DNA of 12,228 nt from an uncultured Clostridiaceae bacterium. GTDB lineage: Bacteria > Bacillota > Clostridia > TANB77 > CAG-508. The DNA lies in the NCBI GenBank assembly GCA_958417695.1, contig CATZDQ010000026.1:1-12228 (forward strand), in the 5' to 3' direction. The notes under the pieces were generated by a model. It searched no databases. It was not told the DNA's origin and saw only the letters and a program-made list of their open reading frames with translations. Shown here piece after piece: positions 6,441-12,228 of the stretch (its first letter is position 1; every line of letters begins with the position of its first letter). A program made the position numbers and the translations under genes.

Positions 6441-9400
6441 TTATTTAGTAGCTAGCTTCATAGACAATAATTTGCTAATACCATTTTCCTCCATCGTAAT
6501 ACCATAGACGGTATCTGCCGCTTCCATCGTACCTTTTCTATGTGTAATGACTAAGAACTGTGTTTCTTTACTAAATTTCTTTAAATATTCTGCAAAACGA
6601 TATACGTTTACATCATCTAAAGCAGCTTCAATCTCATCTAAAATACAAAATGGTGCAGGATTAATTTTTAAAATAGCAAATAGTAGCGCAATGGCTGTAA
6701 AAGCTTTCTCTCCTCCAGATAGTAATAACATATTTTGTAGCTTTTTACCTGTTGGTTGTACACGAATATCAATACCACATTCTAAAATATTGTTTTCATC
6801 TTCTAGAATTAACTCGGCTTTACCACCACCAAATAATTCTACAAACACTTCATTAAAATTCTGATTGATTAATGCAAACTTTTCTGCGAATTGTGTTTTC
6901 ATTGTTTCTGTCATTTCACTAATCATTTTTCTTAGTTTCGCAGCTGCGTTTTCTAAATCAAGGCGTTGTTCACACATAAAATCATAACGTTCTTTTGTCT
7001 TCTTGTACTCTTCGATAGCATCTATATTGATACTACCTAAATCTCTTATCTGATTTCTCAAACGATGTACTTCCTTGGATGCTGTTTGTACATTATTTGG
7101 TTTTGGATAATCTTCTGCATGATTTGGCGTTATCTCATATTCTTCCCATAAGTTATTTACCATTTCTGCAATATCTTGCTCTAATTTTGTCTTCTTCACG
7201 TCCATTTTCACAAGTTGCTCTTTTAAATCTTCTAACACTTTAAACTTCTCAGAAATTTCATTTTCTTTTTGTGCTAGTTCTTTATTTTTCTCAATTCTTG
7301 TTTCTTTTAATTCTTCTACTTTTTGCGTACTATTTTCTACTTGTTCTTTTATGGAATCTATTTGTGCATATAGATTGGTAATATTGGTTGCTACTTGCTC
7401 ATTTTCCTCTAAAATTTTCGTAATTTGTTCTTCTTTACTGGTTCTAGCCATTTGTTGGTTTTCAATATCTATATGGATTCTTTCAATCATCTCATCAATG
7501 GATAAGTTACTTTCATCAAAAGAAGACACAGAGATTTTTAAATTCGTAATGTCAAAATTTAAATCATCCATATAGGTTTGATTATCTTTATTATCTTGTG
7601 CAAATTCTTCGATTACTAAATTTAAAGCCTCTATTTGGCTAGTTAAATTTTGGATTTCTTGTTCTTTTTCTTGTTTCTGCGTTCTATTGTCTTGTTTCGA
7701 TTGTCCTAACTGGATAGTTTCTTCTTTTAATCGATGGTACTTTGTCTCTAATTTAGAAAGGTTTTCTTCAATAGCCACCATTTTTTGTTTTTCAGTTGCA
7801 TAATGAATATCTACTTCTTGCAGACTACTTTCTAATGTCTCTGCTTTTTGTAAAATGGCTTCTATAGAAGTTTCATATTGTTTCTTCTCTTCTAGAAGTT
7901 CTTCCATCTGTTTTTCTAACTTTTTAATTTGTTTTTCTAAACTTTCTATTTCTCTGCCTCTACCTAAAATATTAACTGTTTTGGCAGAAACACTACCACC
8001 ACTCATCGCACCAGATGGATTAATGACATCTCCTTTCAATGTGACTATACGGAAAGCATAGTGGTTTTGTTTAGCTAGTGCGATAGCGCCTTCTAAGTCT
8101 TCTACAATAACCGTTCTTCCTAATAAATTGTAAATAATCTGTTCATATTTCTTTTGGTATTTTACTAAATCTGCTGCAATTCCAATGACACCATCAATTC
8201 CTTTTTGATTGATTTGTTCTAGTTTTTTCCCTTTTACCGCTGTAATTGGTAAAAATGACGCCCTACCTAAATTATGCTGACGCAAATAGTCAATTAACTT
8301 TTTCGCATCTTGCTCTGATTCTGTTACAATATTTTGAAGAGCAGCACCTAATGTCATTTCAATTGCTGTTTCATAATCTTCCTCTACAGAAATTAAATTA
8401 GCAAGTACCCCATGGACACCTTTTTCCAAAGATTTATCCTGCTCACAGGCTAATAAAACGCTTTTTACACTTTTAGTGTAACCTTCTTTTTCTTTTTCGG
8501 TTTCTATTAAGAATTTACATTTTGCATCTTTCATTTTGATTTCATAAGCTATTTGATTTTTTCTATCCTCATACGCTTTTAACTTCTGATTACTTTTTTG
8601 TTTTTCTGCTTGTATGGTCTCTAATTCTTCCAAAAGGCTATTTCTCTTGGCTTCTATTTCATAAAAATCTTTTCCCAAATCTTGCTTTTGCATTCTTATA
8701 GCATCTAATTCCGAAATGGTAGACATGGTTTCTTGTTTTAATGCCTTTTCTCTTTTCTCTAAATTTTCATAGTAAATATCTAAGCTATTTATCACACCCG
8801 CTATTTCATATTTTTTATCAATATCTTGTTCTACGGTTTGTTTTTTAGCTTCTATTTCTAATTCTTTAGTAGATAATGTTTCACTTAATTTTTCTAGTTC
8901 TTCTTGTTTTTGCTCTAACTCTTTTTCAAATTTCTCACGATTTTGTGATAAATTTAATTTCTTTTCTTGTTTTTGTTGTTTCTCTTCTTCTAATTGTCCT
9001 ATTCTAACTTTTGTCTCTTCGATTTCTTGTTCAAACCTTACTTTATTTTGCTTGTTATTTTCAATTCTTTCCTCTGCTACTTTAATTTGTGCATGAATCT
9101 TTTCAATTTGATTGCTACTTTCAAATCCTAAGTTTTGCATCTGTTCAATTTGCACAGTCATTTCATCAATTTCTTGTTTTAATAACTCTTTTGTTTGCTT
9201 TGCCTGTTCTTGTTTTTCATCTTCTCTAGCATATTGTGTCTGCATAATTTCTTCATCTTGTAGAATTTGCTCTAGTTTTTCTTTATATGTTTCTATATTA
9301 TATAAAAATAACCCTACTTCTACATTCTTTAATTCTTCTCTTAAATCTAAGAACTTTTTTGCCTTTTCTGATTGTAATTTTAGTGGCTCTATATTGGCTT

Positions 9401-9995
9401 CAATTTCCGATAAGATATCATTAATTCTTAATAAGTTTAATTTGGTTTGTTCTAATTTCTTCTCAGACTCTAGCTTTCTAGTTCTATATTTTACAATGCC
9501 AGCTGCCTCTTCAAAAATTCGACGTCTATCTTCAGATTTGTTACTTAAAATCTCATCAATTTTTCCTTGTCCAATAATCGAATAGCCATCTTTTCCAATA
9601 CCCGTATCCATAAACAATTCTAGAATATCTTTTAGACGGCAAGGTGTTTTATTAATAAAATATCCTGTCTCTCCACTTCTATAAATTTTTCTAGTTACCG
9701 TTACTTCATTATATTCAATTGGTAATTTTCCATCTTGGTTGTCAATGACAATCGAAACTTCTGCAAACCCTAAGGATTTTCTATTTTGCGTACCAGCAAA
9801 AATAATATCAGAAGAAGTAGAACCTCTTAGAGATTTCATACTTTGTTCTCCTAATACCCATCTAATACTATCTGATATATTACTCTTTCCAGAACCATTT
9901 GGTCCTATAACAGAGGTGATTCCTGGTCTAAATTCTAATACGGTTTTATCTGCAAAAGATTTAAACCCTTGTAATTCTAGTCTTTTTAAATACAT
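6441..9995 (-). CDS. smc: Chromosome segregation protein SMC
   Basis: This 1184-residue protein is the usual length for a bacterial SMC, the ATPase that with ScpA and ScpB forms the condensin-like complex on the nucleoid. The N-terminal half of the ATPase has Walker A GPNGSGKSN (31-39) and a Q-loop with Q143. Two long coiled-coil arms (about 170-500 and 680-1010) flank a hinge at about 526-670 that contains a conserved SGAMSGGS. The C-terminal half has the ABC signature LSGGEK (1092-1097) and Walker B CILDE with D1120 and E1121. All catalytic motifs are present. The start MYLKRLELQGFKSF is typical, with AAAGGTGGAG (10001-10010) five bases upstream. The gene has its own promoter and is not flanked by rnc or ftsY, its common partners in Bacillota. 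No frameshift is seen. Confidence 0.98.
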   Translation of the reverse strand: MYLKRLELQGFKSFADKTVLEFRPGITSVIGPNGSGKSNISDSIRWVLGEQSMKSLRGSTSSDIIFAGTQNRKSLGFAEVSIVIDNQDGKLPIEYNEVTVTRKIYRSGETGYFINKTPCRLKDILELFMDTGIGKDGYSIIGQGKIDEILSNKSEDRRRIFEEAAGIVKYRTRKLESEKKLEQTKLNLLRINDILSEIEANIEPLKLQSEKAKKFLDLREELKNVEVGLFLYNIETYKEKLEQILQDEEIMQTQYAREDEKQEQAKQTKELLKQEIDEMTVQIEQMQNLGFESSNQIEKIHAQIKVAEERIENNKQNKVRFEQEIEETKVRIGQLEEEKQQKQEKKLNLSQNREKFEKELEQKQEELEKLSETLSTKELEIEAKKQTVEQDIDKKYEIAGVINSLDIYYENLEKREKALKQETMSTISELDAIRMQKQDLGKDFYEIEAKRNSLLEELETIQAEKQKSNQKLKAYEDRKNQIAYEIKMKDAKCKFLIETEKEKEGYTKSVKSVLLACEQDKSLEKGVHGVLANLISVEEDYETAIEMTLGAALQNIVTESEQDAKKLIDYLRQHNLGRASFLPITAVKGKKLEQINQKGIDGVIGIAADLVKYQKKYEQIIYNLLGRTVIVEDLEGAIALAKQNHYAFRIVTLKGDVINPSGAMSGGSVSAKTVNILGRGREIESLEKQIKKLEKQMEELLEEKKQYETSIEAILQKAETLESSLQEVDIHYATEKQKMVAIEENLSKLETKYHRLKEETIQLGQSKQDNRTQKQEKEQEIQNLTSQIEALNLVIEEFAQDNKDNQTYMDDLNFDITNLKISVSSFDESNLSIDEMIERIHIDIENQQMARTSKEEQITKILEENEQVATNITNLYAQIDSIKEQVENSTQKVEELKETRIEKNKELAQKENEISEKFKVLEDLKEQLVKMDVKKTKLEQDIAEMVNNLWEEYEITPNHAEDYPKPNNVQTASKEVHRLRNQIRDLGSINIDAIEEYKKTKERYDFMCEQRLDLENAAAKLRKMISEMTETMKTQFAEKFALINQNFNEVFVELFGGGKAELILEDENNILECGIDIRVQPTGKKLQNMLLLSGGEKAFTAIALLFAILKINPAPFCILDEIEAALDDVNVYRFAEYLKKFSKETQFLVITHRKGTMEAADTVYGITMEENGISKLLSMKLATK

Positions 9996-10066
9996 GTTTT
10001 CTCCACCTTTTATCTATGAAACACACTTTTTTCAAATTGTGCTAAAAACTACTTTTTTCTTCTCAA

Positions 10067-10095
10067 ATTATATAGTTTCTGCCCTTAAAAGTCAA
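10067..10095 (-). promoter_or_regulatory. Sigma-A promoter of smc
   Basis: Minus strand: -35 TTGACT (10090-10095, five of six), 17-bp spacer, -10 TATAAT (10067-10072, perfect). The predicted start near 10060 leaves a leader of about 65 nt. It lies back-to-back with the promoter of the HD-GYP gene. Confidence 0.82.
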
Positions 10096-10159
10096 TAGGC
10101 AACTACTTTGTACATTTTTATGCTTTATTTTACTTTTTTTGTTAATTTTCTTTTTCTAC

Positions 10160-10188
10160 TTGCCTTTTATGCTAACAAATGCTATGAT
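10160..10188 (+). promoter_or_regulatory. Extended -10 promoter of the HD-GYP gene
   Basis: -35 TTGCCT (10160-10165, four of six), 17-bp spacer, -10 TATGAT (10183-10188, five of six) preceded by TGC as an extended -10. Transcription would begin near 10195. This places the promoter downstream of the TTG at 10139 and argues that translation starts at 10250. Confidence 0.65.
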
Positions 10189-10217
10189 TTTAGTAAGGAA
10201 GCAAAAAAGAAAGGCAT

Positions 10218-10250
10218 ATGAATATCGTTCATATGAAGGTTCATTTCTAA
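10218..10250 (+). other. Ten-codon upstream ORF in the HD-GYP leader
   Basis: An ATG at 10218 encodes MNIVHMKVHF. Its TAA (10248-10250) overlaps the ATG of the HD-GYP gene in a TAATG junction. GAAAGG ends only three bases before this ATG, which is short for efficient initiation. The arrangement would allow translational coupling, but an ORF this short can arise by chance. Confidence 0.25.
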
Positions 10251-11194
10251 TGGCAAAAGATAGTTTTGATTTTTATAGTCCTACCAATTTAAAGACTTAT
10301 AATCTAGAAGATGTTATGCAATATGAGTTATCCATGCTAGAACGTTTAGACCCCTTTACCAAAAAACATAGCGAGAATGTGGCTAACTTAGTTTGTAGAA
10401 TTTGTGAATATTTAAAATGTAAAAAAACATTTACGGTATACGCCACCACTTGTGCCTACTTACATGATATTGGTAAATTAAAGGTTCCTTATGAAATTCT
10501 TTCCAAACCTGGCAGACTGACTGAAGAAGAATTTGAAATTGTAAAAAAACATACTACTTATGGGTATGAAATGTGTATGAAAGATTTAAAGTTACGTCCT
10601 TATGCAGATGGTCCTTTATACCATCATGAAGCTTTAAATGGCACTGGCTATCCGCAAGGACTTACTAAAAAAGATATTCCTTATGTTGCACAATTAATTC
10701 GTGTAGCAGATGAGTATGATGCTATTGTTACGAAACGTCAATACAAAACACACATTAATATTTCGGAGACATTAAGAGATTTAATTAAAGATGCTCAGCC
10801 AACCGAATTCTTAAAAACCGTTGCTCTAGATATGTTAAAAGAAAACTACCGTGTTGGTAAAATCAATAGTGAAGCACTTCGTGCCTTATTTAAGGTTGTT
10901 ATTGACGACATTTATTATGAAATTAGTGGTGTTATGGACTACATAGATTATTTAAAAGGGGAAATTAAACGTCTACAAACGATTCAAAAATATGACCAAA
11001 AGCGTAAGATGGCTAAAAAAGAAAAAGAGCAAAACTATTATGCAGAAGGTATGAAAATATTGCTAGCCCCTGGTGAAACTTTTGATAATTATGAACAAAT
11101 TTTGGGAGAATATACAGCTGCTATCGATACGAGAGAACATGTTAAAGAACGTTTATATGAAGAAATTAAAATTGTAAAAAAATTGAAAGTATAA
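10250..11194 (+). CDS. HD-GYP-type metal-dependent phosphohydrolase
   Basis: With the start chosen here the protein has 314 residues. It carries an HD-GYP domain (about 18-200) with the expected metal ligands: H40, H72-D73 in YLHDIGK, H101, H125-H126 and D154 in VADEYDA. The signature reads HHEALNGTGYP (125-135); the usual form is HHExxDGxGYP, so one acidic position is Asn. HD-GYP proteins are c-di-GMP or related phosphodiesterases; the substrate here is inferred. There is no receiver, PAS or membrane domain. The C-terminal 100 residues are charged and helical and I do not recognise them. The frame extends back to a TTG at 10139, but that region contains the probable promoter and has no ribosome binding site. 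ATG 10250 has GAAGG (10235-10239) ten bases upstream. The gene is divergent from smc and convergent with mazF. Confidence 0.85.
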   Translation: MAKDSFDFYSPTNLKTYNLEDVMQYELSMLERLDPFTKKHSENVANLVCRICEYLKCKKTFTVYATTCAYLHDIGKLKVPYEILSKPGRLTEEEFEIVKKHTTYGYEMCMKDLKLRPYADGPLYHHEALNGTGYPQGLTKKDIPYVAQLIRVADEYDAIVTKRQYKTHINISETLRDLIKDAQPTEFLKTVALDMLKENYRVGKINSEALRALFKVVIDDIYYEISGVMDYIDYLKGEIKRLQTIQKYDQKRKMAKKEKEQNYYAEGMKILLAPGETFDNYEQILGEYTAAIDTREHVKERLYEEIKIVKKLKV

Positions 11195-11213
11195 AACATA
11201 CTTTCAATTTTTT
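11177..11213 (+). terminator. Bidirectional terminator overlapping both stop codons
   Basis: Arms 11177-11192 and 11198-11213 form a perfect 16-bp stem around a five-base loop (AAAAC), with A-runs and T-runs at the two ends. The HD-GYP stop codon (11192-11194) lies at the loop and the mazF stop codon (11212-11214) overlaps the right arm, so one hairpin serves two convergent genes. Confidence 0.85.
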
Positions 11214-11562
11214 AATCTTCCAGCCCGAAGCTTACGCCAAGTGCATTGTTTATTTTTCCCATTATATTCTCATCATCAATATGTCCGATTCTTTCTTTAA
11301 GTCTACTTTTATCGATTGTTCTGATTTGTTCTGCAAGTACAATAGAATCTGCTTTCAAACCACTGTTTTGTGAACCAATTTCAATATGGGTAGGTAATTT
11401 ATTTTTTCCTGTTTGTGAAGTAATGGCTGCTGCAATGACGGTAGGACTATGTTTATTTCCTATATCATTTTGTATAATTACAACCGGTCTTATTCCTCCT
11501 TGTTCAGAACCAACGGCAGGACTTAAATCAGCATAAAACATATCTCCTCTTTTTATTACCAT
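11212..11562 (-). CDS. mazF: Type II toxin MazF/EndoA, mRNA interferase
   Basis: The 116 residues align from end to end with the B. subtilis EndoA (NdoA) type of MazF: KRGDMFYADLSP, GSEQGGIRPVVIIQND, ITSQTGKNKLPTHIEI and LAEQIRTIDKSRL. R25 and T48, which correspond to the catalytic residues of EndoA, are present. The protein would cleave single-stranded mRNA at a short specific sequence, probably UACAU-like by analogy. The start is supported by AGGAG (11573-11577) ten bases before the ATG. No mazE-like antitoxin ORF fits in the 71 bases between this gene and the next one upstream, and alr, often adjacent in Bacillota, is also missing. Co-transcription with the GerS-like gene is likely, as I see no promoter or terminator between them. 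Confidence 0.95.
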   Translation of the reverse strand: MVIKRGDMFYADLSPAVGSEQGGIRPVVIIQNDIGNKHSPTVIAAAITSQTGKNKLPTHIEIGSQNSGLKADSIVLAEQIRTIDKSRLKERIGHIDDENIMGKINNALGVSFGLED

Positions 11563-11633
11563 TTGTGAATCACTCCTACTATTTTTCCGTATCGAAAGTT
11601 TGATTTTTGATATATTTTAAATATGCATATCGT

Positions 11634-12228
11634 TTAAGATATTTCTATCTCAGTATATAGTATGTATATGCGTGTTTTTTGGTTAATATCTTGCACTAAC
11701 ATTTTAGTAGGTTTTCCTGTTTTTTTGTCAATATATAGTTTTTTATAGGCATCATATGGATTCTTTTCTCTATCTTTTACTTCTAATATTATTTGATTAT
11801 TCTCTGTCGTCACATTAGGACTCTCTTGCTTTTTGTACGCTTCTATAAAAGCATCTAACCATAACTGATTTTCTACCACATAACTATAATTTTCATAAAT
11901 TGTCGTTAATTCTAATCGTGGATTTGTTAGTTCTAGTTTTCCATCCTGATAAGTTGTCTTAGTCCCTGCTATATTAGTTGGCTCTAATACTTCTTGTTTG
12001 GCTTGCTTTCCTTTAAAAAGACTTTGTTTATCTACATATTGTGTGTTATTCTTATTGGTTTCTACTTCAATGGAAAGTGTTGCTTCATAAGATTGCATAT
12101 TTAAAATGTTATCTACCATTTCTTCTTCCGATTGACTAGTTATAGTATTTCCAGTTTTAAAAAAATTATAATGTGAATTTAGAAAAAAAATAAAAATCGC
12201 CACAATTATCATTACCATTCCTATTCCA
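11634..12228 (-). CDS. GerS/LolA-like membrane-anchored protein (5' end probably outside window)
   Basis: At least 194 residues. An N-terminal hydrophobic segment (MVMIIVAIFIFFLN) is followed by an extracytoplasmic domain rich in beta-strand patterns, with SYEATLSIEVETNKN, KQEVLEP, a KTTYQDGKLELTNPRLELT block and a C-terminal YIDKKTGKPTKMLVQD...YILYTEIEIS. This resembles the LolA/GerS-type lipoprotein family of Clostridia; GerS is required for spore cortex hydrolysis in C. difficile, where gerS lies near alr and mazEF. The adjacent mazF supports the assignment. No lipobox cysteine is visible; the protein seems to be held by a membrane helix. The ATG at 12218 is in frame, but the frame stays open to the window edge (Gly-Ile-Gly before it) and there is no proper ribosome binding site, so the true start probably lies beyond 12228. 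Confidence 0.7.
   Translation of the reverse strand, partial: GIGMVMIIVAIFIFFLNSHYNFFKTGNTITSQSEEEMVDNILNMQSYEATLSIEVETNKNNTQYVDKQSLFKGKQAKQEVLEPTNIAGTKTTYQDGKLELTNPRLELTTIYENYSYVVENQLWLDAFIEAYKKQESPNVTTENNQIILEVKDREKNPYDAYKKLYIDKKTGKPTKMLVQDINQKTRIYILYTEIEIS

Noticed and set aside
9112..9585. 157-codon plus-strand open frame inside smc
   Set aside because: It is a Cys/Ser/Phe-rich translation of the antisense strand of the coiled-coil arm, without initiation signals.
10139..10249. N-terminal extension of the HD-GYP protein from TTG
   Set aside because: The stretch holds the extended -10 promoter, has no ribosome binding site before the TTG, and adds a segment with no family similarity.
1..12228. 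tRNA, rRNA, CRISPR array, insertion sequence or riboswitch
   Set aside because: I looked on both strands and found no tRNA-like or rRNA-like segment, no regular spacer-repeat array, no transposase and no recognisable riboswitch core.

Overview
The window is AT-rich apart from its first 160 bases. It looks like a chromosomal segment of a low-GC Bacillota, most likely a spore-forming or formerly spore-forming member of the Clostridia, possibly a gut lineage. The evidence is the YtaF-type sporulation membrane protein, a GerS/LolA-like protein beside an EndoA-type MazF, strong AGGAGG-type ribosome binding sites, GTG starts and A/T-ending codons. I cannot name a species.

Layout, left to right. 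(1) Bases 2-160 hold the last 52 codons of a gene that begins outside the window. The peptide resembles the C-type-lectin/FGE-like C-terminal end found in targets of diversity-generating retroelements (DGRs), and the stretch is about 49% G+C by hand count. A long hairpin follows. (2) On the minus strand are an 888-residue Ca2+-type P-type ATPase and a 128-residue coiled-coil protein built on 11-residue repeats, each with its own recognisable promoter. (3) On the plus strand are ytaF with an intrinsic terminator, then a two-gene operon: a membrane-anchored XRE-type regulator overlapping a DUF4097 protein with 11 'SG' turns. A possible 18-codon ORF lies just upstream. (4) A bidirectional terminator separates this operon from smc (minus strand, 1184 residues). 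smc has a near-consensus promoter and lies divergently to an HD-GYP-type protein. (5) A hairpin overlapping both stop codons separates the HD-GYP gene from a minus-strand pair at the right edge: mazF (EndoA type, no adjacent antitoxin) and a GerS/LolA-like membrane-anchored protein cut by the window end.

Most of the genes are housekeeping or envelope functions: ion transport, chromosome organisation, spore physiology and envelope sensing. They form short transcription units rather than one pathway. The best candidates for something unusual are the possible DGR target tail at the left edge, whose reverse transcriptase and template repeat would lie outside the window, and the GerS-like/mazF pair that lacks the alr and mazE genes expected between them.
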